Below, piece by piece: positions 46,368 through 55,403 of a DNA stretch of 64,000 nucleotides; position 1 is the first letter of the stretch, and every line of letters begins with the position of its first letter. The position numbers and the translations under genes were made by a program. Source of the DNA: Saccharofermentans sp. (GTDB lineage: Bacteria > Bacillota > Clostridia > Saccharofermentanales > Saccharofermentanaceae). The stretch lies in the NCBI GenBank assembly GCA_016292135.1, contig JAEFAZ010000008.1, positions 1-64,000 on the forward strand. Direction: 5' to 3'. The notes under the pieces are model-generated. The model worked only from the letters and a program-made list of their open reading frames with translations. It had not been told where the DNA came from and did no database searches.

Positions 46368-48911
46368 ATGAACGAGAATTATCCGTTGGCATTACCGGAA
46401 GGTACCGTCCTTGCCGGACAATATGTAATTGAGAAGGTCCTGGGTCAGGGCGGTTTCGGTATAACCTACAGAGCCGTTGACCATAAGAGCGGGCAGAAGG
46501 TCGCAGTTAAGGAGTTCTTCCCGGACTCTCTTGCGACGAGACAGGCAACGACTGCCATTCCCTTTTCGGGTGAGAGAGGCGACAGCTTCTCATACGGCAA
46601 GACCTGCTTCCTGCAGGAAGCCCAGACTCTTGCGCAGTTCATCGGCAACGAGAACATAGTCAGGATCCATACCTATTTCGAAGAAAACGGAACCGCATAT
46701 TTCGTAATGGATTACATCGAAGGCACGAGCCTCGATGTCTATATCAAGGAACATGGCGGGCGTCTTGACTGGGAAGAGACTGCGAAGATCCTCATCCCGG
46801 TCATGGATGCGCTCGGTGCTGTCCATGAGAAGGGTATCGTCCACAGGGACGTTACTCCCGATAACATATACATAACCAAAGACGGCACGATCAAGCTCCT
46901 GGACTTCGGTGCTGCAAGATACAGCGTCGGCGACAAGAGCCGTAGCCTCGACATCGTCCTGAAGCACGGCTTTGCACCTAAGGAACAGTATGCACGTCAC
47001 GGCAGGCAGGGCCCCTTCACGGATGTCTATGCACTGGGCGCGACTTTCTACTATGCCCTGACAGGCAAGAGACCTCCTGATTCCGTCGAGAGAATGGATG
47101 AGGATGACCTCGTTCCGCCCAACACGCTGGGCGTCAAGCTCCCCGCTGCTGTCGAAAATGCCATACTGATGGCTTTGTCAGTCCAGCCGCAGGACCGTTT
47201 CCAGACCATGGCAGCTTTCAAGAATGCCATGAAGATCTCTCAGGCCAAGGCAATGGCCGAGAATATACAGCCTGCTCCCGCGGTCATACAGCAGGTGGTT
47301 GCACCTGCTGCGCCCGTCCAGCCCCAGTATGTGACGCCTTCCCAGCAGATCCCGGTATCCCAGCAGGTGCCCGTGTCACAGCAGATCCCGGTATCCCAGC
47401 AGGTGCCCGTGTCACAGCAGATCCCGGTATCGCAGCAGGTTCCTGTTTCACAGCAGATCCCTGCATCCCAGCAGATACCCGTATCTCAGCAGGGCTATCA
47501 GACTGCTTATCCCGGACAGACGGTCATGGCACCCCAGGGATATGCGCCCACACAGGCCGTACCCGCAGCAGCTCCTGCTCCTGCCAAGCCCAAATCCAAG
47601 AAGCCTCTTATCGCTACTCTTATCGCAGTCGGATCGGTGGTCATGGCTGCCGCTGTAGTCGCGGTCATAGTTATCGCCGTCAAGAATGCCGGCGGTCTTA
47701 ATGAACCTACGGTAACGACCGAGAGGACCAGAAGGACACACGATACATCCGATGTGACCACGACGGAGACCACGAGACAGACAAAGAGGACCACGGAGAC
47801 CAAGGCAACGACCGAAGGCACGACTTCCTCAAAGGAGACAACGAAGCCGACCGAGGATACCAAGGAGACACCCGCAACGTCTGATACAGCCTTGACGGAA
47901 CCTTCACAGAAGACCAAATACGCCTTTAACTCGAAGGTCGAGACGCGCGGCAACAGTTCAAATAACATCAATCAGAAAGATAACCTCATATACGACAAGG
48001 ACAGCGGCGATTTCTACTATACTGACTTCGTAAACGGCGGCCTTGTCCGTGACAGCGACGGTAAGCATCTGACCAAGAAAACGGCTTATTTTGTCCACAA
48101 GACCAATAAGAACATCTGGTTTGTTCAGACAGAGAAAAAGAAGTCTGCCGTCTACTTTTTCGAGACTGATACGGGTGAGGTTAAGAAATCCTCTTATCTT
48201 CCCGATGACGGCCTGATCACCGGCTATCACATCGGATATAATCCCGACGCGGATGCATGGTACGACTATCTGACCGATTCCAAAAACAAGATCACCTGCT
48301 ACGACGGTGACGGCAAGAAGGTCGCATCGATCGAAACGGACGGACAGTATGTATTCAACGAAGGATATATCTACTACACCCTCTGTTCCACGGACGGCAT
48401 AAAGAGAAGCGGATCAGAGACATATGTCTGGCGTGTTCCCATGGATAATCTCAAGGCAACACCGGATTGTCTTACGCATATAGGCACGCTGAAGGTGGTA
48501 AGGCTCATAGCCGAAGGCAACTATATCTATATCCTCTATAAGGACGGTTCGAAATATTTCATTGCCAAGCAGAAACTGACAGACGGTGAGATCGTCGTCG
48601 ATACCGGTTTTGATGCCGACAAGATGCCGAATTCTTCATCGATAAATGTCTGCGGCAACTATATTTACTGGGTCCACTGCGATCCCAACCCGGACAAGCC
48701 CAACAAGTCTACGATCTACCGCTGGAAGGCAGAAAGCGATGAGAAGCCGGAGGAATGGTTCTCCGTCAAAGGCCTTATCGATTCGCTGAACGTTGTAGAG
48801 GTCAAGGGAGAAAACTTCCTCTACTGCAAGACAAAGGCCGACTATACCATCCATCTGCTGTCGACTACGGATAAGACCAAGACCACGGACGTAAAATTAA
48901 ACAAGAATTAA
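46368..48911 (+). CDS. Transmembrane serine/threonine protein kinase
   Basis: An 847-residue kinase. The catalytic domain (~15-295) has the glycine loop VLGQGGFGITY, VAVKEFFP (ATP Lys), HRDVTPDNIYI (catalytic Asp), LDFGAARY (metal Asp; one-letter change from DFG-A type) and FTDVYALGATFYYALTGKRP. Next come a Pro/Gln repeat linker (~323-385), one membrane helix (~418-440) and a Thr-rich stem. The ~330-residue outer domain of repeated strands (NLIYDKDSGDFYYTDF style) looks like a DUF5050-type beta-propeller. First gene of a six-gene phospho-signalling operon. ATG 46368 follows GCGGGGG. Confidence 0.93.
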   Translation: MNENYPLALPEGTVLAGQYVIEKVLGQGGFGITYRAVDHKSGQKVAVKEFFPDSLATRQATTAIPFSGERGDSFSYGKTCFLQEAQTLAQFIGNENIVRIHTYFEENGTAYFVMDYIEGTSLDVYIKEHGGRLDWEETAKILIPVMDALGAVHEKGIVHRDVTPDNIYITKDGTIKLLDFGAARYSVGDKSRSLDIVLKHGFAPKEQYARHGRQGPFTDVYALGATFYYALTGKRPPDSVERMDEDDLVPPNTLGVKLPAAVENAILMALSVQPQDRFQTMAAFKNAMKISQAKAMAENIQPAPAVIQQVVAPAAPVQPQYVTPSQQIPVSQQVPVSQQIPVSQQVPVSQQIPVSQQVPVSQQIPASQQIPVSQQGYQTAYPGQTVMAPQGYAPTQAVPAAAPAPAKPKSKKPLIATLIAVGSVVMAAAVVAVIVIAVKNAGGLNEPTVTTERTRRTHDTSDVTTTETTRQTKRTTETKATTEGTTSSKETTKPTEDTKETPATSDTALTEPSQKTKYAFNSKVETRGNSSNNINQKDNLIYDKDSGDFYYTDFVNGGLVRDSDGKHLTKKTAYFVHKTNKNIWFVQTEKKKSAVYFFETDTGEVKKSSYLPDDGLITGYHIGYNPDADAWYDYLTDSKNKITCYDGDGKKVASIETDGQYVFNEGYIYYTLCSTDGIKRSGSETYVWRVPMDNLKATPDCLTHIGTLKVVRLIAEGNYIYILYKDGSKYFIAKQKLTDGEIVVDTGFDADKMPNSSSINVCGNYIYWVHCDPNPDKPNKSTIYRWKAESDEKPEEWFSVKGLIDSLNVVEVKGENFLYCKTKADYTIHLLSTTDKTKTTDVKLNKN
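47340..47487 (+). repeat. In-gene tandem repeat encoding Pro-Val-Ser-Gln-Gln units
   Basis: A 36-bp unit built from two 18-bp halves (CAGATCCCGGTATCCCAG and CAGGTGCCCGTGTCACAG) recurs about four times, giving (I/V)PVSQQ repeats in the kinase linker. Near-identical copies suggest recent slippage and likely length variation between strains. Confidence 0.85.
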
Positions 48912-48936
48912 ATATACAAGTTAAGGAGGTAAGAAA

Positions 48937-49647
48937 ATGGCATTAACAGAATGTGCAAACGGGCATCTCTACGATACCGATCAGTATGCAACATGCCCCT
49001 ACTGCGGAGGGAACATGAACAGGGTTGAGTTCGGAGCTGCATCGGTGGATTCAGTCGGCTCGACCGTTGCTCCCTCAAGCTACGGCGGATCTGCCGGCGG
49101 TATCGGCAAGACAGTGGGAGAGGGATACCCTCAGGCTACGCCTGTCGCTCCTGTTGCTGCTCAAAGCTATGACATCGGAAAGACTGTAGGTGCTACGGTC
49201 GCTCCCGCTTCTTATCAGGCAAAGAAAGAAGAGAAGAGTGAAGATGTCGGAAAGACCGTTGCCGTTATGAAGCGCAACATGGATACGGAGCCTGTTGTCG
49301 GCTGGATCGTATGTGTTGAAGGCAAGAATAAGGGAAAGGATTTCCGTGTGCTTGCCAAGAACAATACCATCGGTCGCGGCGACAAGATGGACATCTGTAT
49401 CACAGGTGATAATGCTATCTCCCGTGAGAACCATGCTCGTCTTGCTTACGACGAGAAGCACAATGCTTACTATCTGATCCCTGCCGAGAGCACGAACAGC
49501 ATCTATGTAAACGAGGAACCGATCTATGTTCCTACGATCATCAAGACCGGCGATCTCCTCGAATTGGGTGAGAGCAAGTTCATCTTTACGGCTTTCTGCA
49601 GTGACAGGTTCAATTGGAAGGACGGCCTTGCTAAAGGAGAAGCATAA
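48937..49647 (+). CDS. Zinc-finger and FHA domain protein
   Basis: A 236-residue cytosolic adaptor. The N-terminal zinc finger CANGHLYDTDQYATCPYCGG (~6-25) is followed by a flexible region with three GKTV repeats (GIGKTVGEG, DIGKTVGAT, DVGKTVAVM), then an FHA domain (~120-228): NTIGRGDKMDICI, ISRENHARLAYD, YYLIPAESTNSIYVNEEPI. FHA domains bind phosphothreonine, and the Thr of GKTV is a plausible target of the adjacent kinase. Resembles GarA/FhaA-style substrates in logic. RBS AAGGAGG. Confidence 0.92.
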   Translation: MALTECANGHLYDTDQYATCPYCGGNMNRVEFGAASVDSVGSTVAPSSYGGSAGGIGKTVGEGYPQATPVAPVAAQSYDIGKTVGATVAPASYQAKKEEKSEDVGKTVAVMKRNMDTEPVVGWIVCVEGKNKGKDFRVLAKNNTIGRGDKMDICITGDNAISRENHARLAYDEKHNAYYLIPAESTNSIYVNEEPIYVPTIIKTGDLLELGESKFIFTAFCSDRFNWKDGLAKGEA

Positions 49648-50411
49648 TGGACCAAAACTTGGGATATCGTGTTGCCAATCTGCAAGGACTCGGTAAAAGG
49701 GCCCGCCAGGAAGATTCCTTTACCATTGCAAACGCTTTCGACGTGATGAAGATCAAGTCGGAAGGTCTGTTGTTCGCTGTTTTTGACGGAATGGGCGGAA
49801 TGAAGGACGGTAAGCTCGCAAGCGAGACTGCTGCTTCGAATATCAGGACTTTTTTCCAGAATATGGACAGGGATTCCGATATAGCAAGCCAGCTCTGTGA
49901 TGCCGTCTACGAAGCTTCTGATGCCGTTTGCGAACTTATAGGCGGTGACGGCGGATCTACTGCCGTCGTGGGGATCATCTACAACGAGAGCCTTTACTAT
50001 GCAAGCGTAGGCGACAGTTTTCTCTATCTCAAGAGAGGCAACAGTCTTTACCGCCTTAACGCGGAACATAATGTATTACATGAAGAGTATCTGGATTGCG
50101 TAAGATCCGGAGACCTGGATCCCGAATACTGCCGCCGTGTCGATGAAGCAGCGGCTCTGACCCAGTTCCTGGGAAAGATAGGAATGGATGATGTTGATTA
50201 CTTCATCCGTCCCATGAAGCTTCTTGACGGCGATATTCTGCTTTCATGTTCTGACGGAGTCGGAGGGGTCTTAAGCGAAAACGAGATAATGACGGCCCTG
50301 TCGTTCAAGTCTGAAAGAGCCATGTGCCAGCACATCGAACAGTGCATCCTGGCACATGATCTGCAGTATCAGGATAACTATACGGCTTTGATCGTAAAAT
50401 GCGCGTATTAA
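49647..50411 (+). CDS. PP2C-family protein phosphatase (first copy)
   Basis: A 254-residue phosphatase. Metal-site motifs are RARQEDSF (Asp), FAVFDGMGGMKDG, DGGSTAVVGIIYN, YYASVGDSFLYLKR, ILLSCSDGVGG and the terminal YQDNYTALIVKC (Asp-Asn). All the acidic metal ligands are present. It removes Ser/Thr phosphates placed by the operon's kinase. ATG 49647 overlaps the FHA gene stop (TAATG), implying coupled translation. Confidence 0.93.
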   Translation: MDQNLGYRVANLQGLGKRARQEDSFTIANAFDVMKIKSEGLLFAVFDGMGGMKDGKLASETAASNIRTFFQNMDRDSDIASQLCDAVYEASDAVCELIGGDGGSTAVVGIIYNESLYYASVGDSFLYLKRGNSLYRLNAEHNVLHEEYLDCVRSGDLDPEYCRRVDEAAALTQFLGKIGMDDVDYFIRPMKLLDGDILLSCSDGVGGVLSENEIMTALSFKSERAMCQHIEQCILAHDLQYQDNYTALIVKCAY

Positions 50412-50438
50412 ACATTTAAAATACAGGAGGAAATTGGT

Positions 50439-51959
50439 ATGAGAAAGAAAGCAATGGCACGCTTGATGAGCGTAGTTATGACGCTGGCGATGGCAGTGTC
50501 GGTAGCAGTATTTTTGCCGACGACTGTTTCAGCAGCCCCCAATGAGGTCCGTAACGGCGTAGTCCCTGTTATCTTCTTCATGAAGGATGCAGGCTACTAT
50601 GTTTATGACGGCGTCAACTTCACATTCATTCAGGATCTTGGTGATGTATGGCTGTCAGCAGGTTCAGGATTCTTTGTAGGTGATTCTGCAGAAAATCCGA
50701 CGCACATCGTCACAAACTATCACGTTGTAGCTGACTATGTCGAAGGCAGCGGTGAAGGCGGAATGTACGGTATCTACACCGGATATGAGTATCAGGGCTA
50801 TCCTGTCGTAGTCATGGCCAAGACATGCGAACTCCGTGTTTACTATGATGACAACGATTACGATGTTGCTTACGTTGACAGCTACGGCTCCGTCGACAAG
50901 GTCGACCTTGCCATACTCACTCTGCGTGACACAACGACCAAGAGAGTAGCCCTCCCTATCAAGGAACCTGATGAAAACATGGTAGGTGAAAAGGTCTATG
51001 CAGTCGGTTTCCCTGCAAATGCGGATAACGACTTCACCGGCGCTTCCCACTATGGTCTCAGGGACTGCTCCATGAACGACGGTTCCATCAGCAAGTTCGT
51101 TGTAAGTTCAGGAACAGGCGTTCAGAGGATCAACACAAATGCTCCTATTCATCACGGCAATTCAGGCGGACCTCTGGTCGATGAAGACGGTTATGTAGTA
51201 GGTGTCTGCACCAATGTTGAATCCAACAGCCCTTATGCAAACCAGATCGAAGTCGATTACTATGCTGTTGACAGCAGAGAATTGACAAAGTTCCTCCAGA
51301 AGAACAGCATCCCTTTCTTCACGACCGGCGGCGGTAACGGCGGCGGAAAGACCTCCCAGACAGAGGCTACAGGTGATGACGTGGTAGTTACCACACCCGC
51401 TCCTCCGGCTCCCGCAAAGGCAACGATGCCCGTATGGCTGATCATAACCCTTATAGCCGTAGGTGTAGTAGTAGTTGCAGGCGTTATCGTCCTGATCATC
51501 GTTCTTACTTCTTCCAAGTCCAAGAAGCAGGCTGCACAGCAGCAGGCCCAGATCAACCAGATGCAGCAGCAGAACCAGATGCAGATGAACCAGATGCAGC
51601 AGCAGGTTGCTCAGCAGGTTGCCCAGGCTACAAAGAAGAACGCAGTCGTAAGACCCATGGATACACAGCACGGCGGCAAGAGCTATCCTGTCGGCGCTGC
51701 ACCCATCATGGTCGGACGTGATCCCGCAAGCTGCACGATCGTTTATAAGGAAGGCACAGTCGGTGTCAGCGGAAGACACTGCACGATCTCCTTTGAGGCG
51801 GCAACAGGTGACTTTATCGTAACCGATCTCCGTTCCACATACGGCACATGCCTCATGAACGGAACAAAGCTCGCTCCTAATGCTCCTTACCGTGTACATG
51901 CGGGCGACAGCATCTATATCGGCGATAAGGCTAACGTTATCCGTATGGAAGTTGTATAA
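50439..51959 (+). CDS. Transmembrane trypsin-like serine protease with cytosolic FHA domain
   Basis: A 506-residue protein. The signal sequence (~1-32, ends VSAAPNE) is followed by an outer trypsin-like domain (~40-285) with VTNYHVVADYV (His), DKVDLAILTL (Asp) and IHHGNSGGPLVDEDG (Ser), a Pro/Thr linker, a membrane helix (~327-352) and a Gln/Met-rich coiled segment (~360-395). A C-terminal FHA domain (~410-506) has PIMVGRDPASCTIV, SGRHCTISFE and STYGTCLMNG. The protease triad faces out and the phosphothreonine reader faces in, so signals could cross the membrane in either direction. Confidence 0.93.
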   Translation: MRKKAMARLMSVVMTLAMAVSVAVFLPTTVSAAPNEVRNGVVPVIFFMKDAGYYVYDGVNFTFIQDLGDVWLSAGSGFFVGDSAENPTHIVTNYHVVADYVEGSGEGGMYGIYTGYEYQGYPVVVMAKTCELRVYYDDNDYDVAYVDSYGSVDKVDLAILTLRDTTTKRVALPIKEPDENMVGEKVYAVGFPANADNDFTGASHYGLRDCSMNDGSISKFVVSSGTGVQRINTNAPIHHGNSGGPLVDEDGYVVGVCTNVESNSPYANQIEVDYYAVDSRELTKFLQKNSIPFFTTGGGNGGGKTSQTEATGDDVVVTTPAPPAPAKATMPVWLIITLIAVGVVVVAGVIVLIIVLTSSKSKKQAAQQQAQINQMQQQNQMQMNQMQQQVAQQVAQATKKNAVVRPMDTQHGGKSYPVGAAPIMVGRDPASCTIVYKEGTVGVSGRHCTISFEAATGDFIVTDLRSTYGTCLMNGTKLAPNAPYRVHAGDSIYIGDKANVIRMEVV

Positions 51960-51961
51960 AG

Positions 51962-52684
51962 ATGATATTTGACGTATTTGAATACAGTAATAAAGGCGGA
52001 CGCAGCTACAATGAGGACGCTGTCGGTCATAAGATCGAAGGCGGCAGCGGGATCTTTGTAGTTGCCGACGGCCTGGGTGGTCACTCATTAGGCGAAGTGG
52101 CTTCCGCATGTGTGCGCGATACTCTCGTGGCCGGCTGGTCAGCCGGCCGCGCTGACCGCACGGAGTGGCTCACAGAGCAGATCACCAAGGCCAATGAGAA
52201 TGTCCTCAAGCTGAAAGAGGAGCGCGGAAAGGTGCTGAAGAGCACCGTCGTGGCACTCACCATCGATGAAGATGAGGCTGTGTGGGCTCATTCCGGAGAT
52301 TCGAGATTATACTGTATCCACAATGACGAGATCGCTGCCGTTACGGACGATCACTCAGTTGCTTTCAAGAAGTACAAAGCAGGTGAGATCGCACGCGAGG
52401 AGATCGCAACTGATGAAGACCAGTCGAGTCTCCTGCGAGTTATCGGCAACGAGGAAAGATTCGAACCGCAGGTCTGCGTTTTCGAGGAACCGGTCGTAAG
52501 AGGGGATGCTTTCCTGCTCTGCTCCGACGGTGCTTGGGAACTGTTCAAGGATGAGGAAGTCCTTATCGATTATCTGAAGTCCGAGAATGCCAGAAAATGG
52601 GCGGAAAGACTGCTGGTCCGTATGATCGACAGGATCGGTGAAGATCACGATAATCTTACGGTCCTCACGGTTATGTTGAAATAG
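51962..52684 (+). CDS. PP2C-family protein phosphatase (second copy)
   Basis: A 240-residue phosphatase. SNKGGRSYNEDAVG (Asp), FVVADGLGGHSLGE, LKSTVVALTIDEDEAVWAHSGDSRLY, DDHSVA, AFLLCSDGAWELF and GEDHDNLTVLTV cover the full metal and phosphate site. It is clearly diverged from the first PP2C, 1.5 kb upstream, so the two probably act on different partners. It begins 2 nt after the protease stop and precedes the VWA gene by 11 nt. Confidence 0.93.
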   Translation: MIFDVFEYSNKGGRSYNEDAVGHKIEGGSGIFVVADGLGGHSLGEVASACVRDTLVAGWSAGRADRTEWLTEQITKANENVLKLKEERGKVLKSTVVALTIDEDEAVWAHSGDSRLYCIHNDEIAAVTDDHSVAFKKYKAGEIAREEIATDEDQSSLLRVIGNEERFEPQVCVFEEPVVRGDAFLLCSDGAWELFKDEEVLIDYLKSENARKWAERLLVRMIDRIGEDHDNLTVLTVMLK

Positions 52685-52695
52685 AGAGGTGTGAC

Positions 52696-54540
52696 ATGAT
52701 CAAACGCAAGATGTCCGTTATTTTGCTGGCGGCTCTTTTTGTTCTGCAGATGACAGGTTCTGTCTTTGCCGCAGGTAATGTGCCGATCGATACAGAAGGA
52801 AGATCGGTTGCCAGAGCCGTATCGGCTTACGGTCTGGAAGCAGACGGAAAGCTCTATGCTTTCCTTGAAGAAGACGGCAGGTACGATTTTTCGAAGACCA
52901 CCGTTTCCCTGCAGTCAAATGCACTCAATTCTGACACGGAGAGCCCGCTCCGCAAGGTATCGGATAATGCAACGACCAATGTCCATTATATGTTCCTCAT
53001 CGATAATTCCGGCTCCATGGCAACATACCGGAAGGTAGTCGGAAGCTATATCAACGCTATCGAGGAGAATGAGACACAGGAAGCTTATTATACTGTTGCA
53101 ACATTCAATGACAGGTTCAAGGTCGTAAAGGAAAGGATGACAGATGTGGATGAAGTCAAGAAGACTATCTCCAACCTCTCCTACAAGGGCTACACCGATC
53201 CTTATACCGGCGTCCAGGAAGCGATAGATTATCTTGATACTTACGCCAGGACCAGCGGAGACGTCATCTCCCTGATAGTCATCACGGACGGCGAGCCCTG
53301 CCTGCGCAAGCCTGCCCAGGAAAAAGAGCTTGCCGCTGCAGCTGCGGAAGATATCCAGAACTCACCTGAAGTTATCCTCAGCACCCTGTGTACCAACAAG
53401 TGGAGCGGAGAAGCCAAGAAGGCTCTCACGACCGGAAGCGGACTGCATTCTGTCGTATCAGGTTCTTCCCGGGCTTCGGAAGAAGGCAAGAAGATGGCCG
53501 AGTTCCTTGACGGACTCTACAGGACCGTATTCGTTCTGAAGCAGACCGAGAATCTGCCTGACAAGTTCGATATCACATTGAAGCTTACCAACGTGCTGAA
53601 CTGGAACGGCGCAAAAGAGACCATCCTCGACAAGGAACAGCCCCTTATCAACAACGTATCGATGCTCTCCGCCGAGGTCGGAGACAGCAAGACATTTGCC
53701 GACAAGGTACAGACTGATGATCCGGAAGACCCGGACCAGACTGAGAACACGGAAGATACGGAGCCTTCTGATACGAGCGAGACTGAAGCAACGGAAGATT
53801 CAGGGACCACGGAAACTTCCGGGACAGATGAAACCTCCGGGACCGATGATTCCGTGCCTGCTTCTTCCGGCAGCGAAGAGGGCAGCGCGGGCGGAGAGAC
53901 CACGGAAACGGAAGCTACAGACGACACTACGGCCATCGCTCCCGCCGAGACCGAAGGCAGCAGTACAAACAGCATCCTCAACGGACTTCCCGTATGGATG
54001 ATACCCGCAGCCATTGCAGCAGGTGCATTCCTTCTGATCGCAGCCGTTGTCGTTATCATAATCGTCGTATCCAAGAGCAAGAAGAAGGCAGCTAAGTCAG
54101 CTATGGCTTCCGAGCCTGACACGTTCGTAATGCCGGCATCCGCTGCGGAGCCGATATCCAAGACCGTAGCCGTACCGTATGCTTCAAACGCCGAGCCTGA
54201 TAAGATCTCCAGGACGGAAGATCCCATGACGGCAGTTTCCTCCCAGGGAATACCCGTCGCACTGGAGGTCTTCAGCGGAACATGTCTCAGCAATGACAGG
54301 AAGTTTGCCCTTAAGGATTCACTTATGATAGGAAGCGATCCTTCATGCGACATCGTCTTCGACGCGAAAGATATGGCACCCCAGGCCGCAAGGATCATCT
54401 TCACCGGCGGTCAGGTCTATGTCGAATCGGGAGCTGTAAGTGAAGTTACCGTAGGCGGCATGCGCATCCAGGGACAGAACGTCTTAAGGAGCGGAGATGT
54501 TATCTCTGTCGGCGAGGCAGAGTTTATGCTGAAATTCTGA
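52696..54540 (+). CDS. VWA-domain membrane protein with C-terminal FHA domain
   Basis: A 614-residue protein. The signal peptide (~1-25, ends VFAAGN) is followed by an outer VWA domain (~95-275) with MIDAS DNSGSM, TDPYTG (Thr) and VITDGEP, then a long Thr/Glu/Ser linker (~340-425), a membrane helix (~433-456) and a cytosolic tail. The tail includes PISKTVAVPYAS, like the GKTV repeats of the FHA adaptor, and an FHA-type domain at the C-terminus (~520-614, LMIGSDPSCDIVF, GMRIQGQNVLRSGDVISVG). The FHA lacks some canonical Arg/Ser contacts (SDPSCD, AARI), so phospho-binding is uncertain. Confidence 0.9.
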   Translation: MIKRKMSVILLAALFVLQMTGSVFAAGNVPIDTEGRSVARAVSAYGLEADGKLYAFLEEDGRYDFSKTTVSLQSNALNSDTESPLRKVSDNATTNVHYMFLIDNSGSMATYRKVVGSYINAIEENETQEAYYTVATFNDRFKVVKERMTDVDEVKKTISNLSYKGYTDPYTGVQEAIDYLDTYARTSGDVISLIVITDGEPCLRKPAQEKELAAAAAEDIQNSPEVILSTLCTNKWSGEAKKALTTGSGLHSVVSGSSRASEEGKKMAEFLDGLYRTVFVLKQTENLPDKFDITLKLTNVLNWNGAKETILDKEQPLINNVSMLSAEVGDSKTFADKVQTDDPEDPDQTENTEDTEPSDTSETEATEDSGTTETSGTDETSGTDDSVPASSGSEEGSAGGETTETEATDDTTAIAPAETEGSSTNSILNGLPVWMIPAAIAAGAFLLIAAVVVIIIVVSKSKKKAAKSAMASEPDTFVMPASAAEPISKTVAVPYASNAEPDKISRTEDPMTAVSSQGIPVALEVFSGTCLSNDRKFALKDSLMIGSDPSCDIVFDAKDMAPQAARIIFTGGQVYVESGAVSEVTVGGMRIQGQNVLRSGDVISVGEAEFMLKF

Positions 54541-55241
54541 TGAAGAGCATCTCCAAAGAAATAACAGAAACACTTAAAGGTCTTCAGGATCTTGCATACA
54601 GGGATCTTCAGATAAAGATAATCCCTAATGTGGAAGCTGAAGCGATCATCGGAGTTCGGACCCCCGAACTCCGTTCTTATGCGAAGATACTGGCGAAGCG
54701 GGAGGATGTCGGGGATTTTCTCGCTGATCTCCCGCACCGCTTTTTCGATGAGGACCAGCTTCATGCTTTCATAATATCTTCGATGAAAGATTACGGCCGC
54801 TGTATCGAAGAGACGGAGCGTTTCCTGCCCTATGTGAACAACTGGGCCACATGTGACCAGATGTCTCCCAAGGTCTTCAGGAAGCACCGCGTGGAGCTCC
54901 TGCCCCATATAGACGGATGGATCGCTTCCGGCGAAACATACATGGTCAGGTTCGGCATCGGAATGCTGATGGAACATTTCCTGGATGAGGATTTTGACAT
55001 CAAATATCCGAAAAAGGTAGCCGCGGTAAGATCGGACGAATACTACGTCAACATGATGACCGCTTGGTATTTTGCGACGGCACTTGCCAAGCAGTACGGC
55101 AAGATCCTTCCTTTCATCGAAAAGAAGAAACTCGATGTCTGGACCCATAACAAAGCTATCCAAAAATCCATAGAGAGTTACAGGATAACTCCCGAACAGA
55201 AAGAATATTTAAGATCACTTAAGATCCCAAGGAAACATTGA
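54540..55241 (+). CDS. AlkD-like DNA alkylation repair protein
   Basis: A 233-residue all-helical HEAT-like protein. Recognisable segments are VRTPELRSYAKILAKR, LPHRFFDEDQLHAFIIS, LPYVNNWATCDQMSPK (Trp/Asp of the AlkD pocket), YMVRFGIGMLMEHFLD, YYVNMMTAWYFATALAKQYG and VWTHNKAIQKSIES. The family excises cationic alkylated bases such as 3-methyladenine and 7-methylguanine. ATG 54540 overlaps the VWA stop. It is probably carried on the signalling transcript without a shared function. Confidence 0.92.
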   Translation: MKSISKEITETLKGLQDLAYRDLQIKIIPNVEAEAIIGVRTPELRSYAKILAKREDVGDFLADLPHRFFDEDQLHAFIISSMKDYGRCIEETERFLPYVNNWATCDQMSPKVFRKHRVELLPHIDGWIASGETYMVRFGIGMLMEHFLDEDFDIKYPKKVAAVRSDEYYVNMMTAWYFATALAKQYGKILPFIEKKKLDVWTHNKAIQKSIESYRITPEQKEYLRSLKIPRKH

Positions 55242-55285
55242 TATTTCCGCAGGCGGACTTAAGCCTGTCGTGGACTTGTCAGAAG

Positions 55286-55313
55286 ACGGGAGAAACATGT
55301 TCTTCCGTTTTTT
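55286..55313 (+). terminator. Terminator of the kinase-FHA-PP2C operon
   Basis: ACGGGAGAA (55286-55294) and TTCTTCCGT (55300-55308), one G-U pair, are followed by a T6 run, 45 nt after the AlkD gene. Confidence 0.8.
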
Positions 55314-55364
55314 ACTTTTGTGTGGCTTTTTTGAGGCAGGTTTCCTATTTTCAGCACAATAGAT

Positions 55365-55370
55365 TATAAT
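55365..55370 (+). promoter_or_regulatory. -10 (TATAAT) of the PucR-type regulator gene
   Basis: Consensus TATAAT 34 nt before ATG 55404. The -35 is poorly defined. Confidence 0.45.
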
Positions 55371-55403
55371 ATACAAAATTATGTGCTCGAGAGAGGTGCC
55401 GAT

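Noticed and set aside
47340..47487. CRISPR-like repeats
   Set aside because: The units are contiguous with no spacers and lie in frame within the kinase gene.
53517..54404. Minus-strand ORF (295 codons) rich in Ser/Val
   Set aside because: It is the antisense shadow of the VWA protein's Thr/Glu linker. The low complexity reflects the sense strand.
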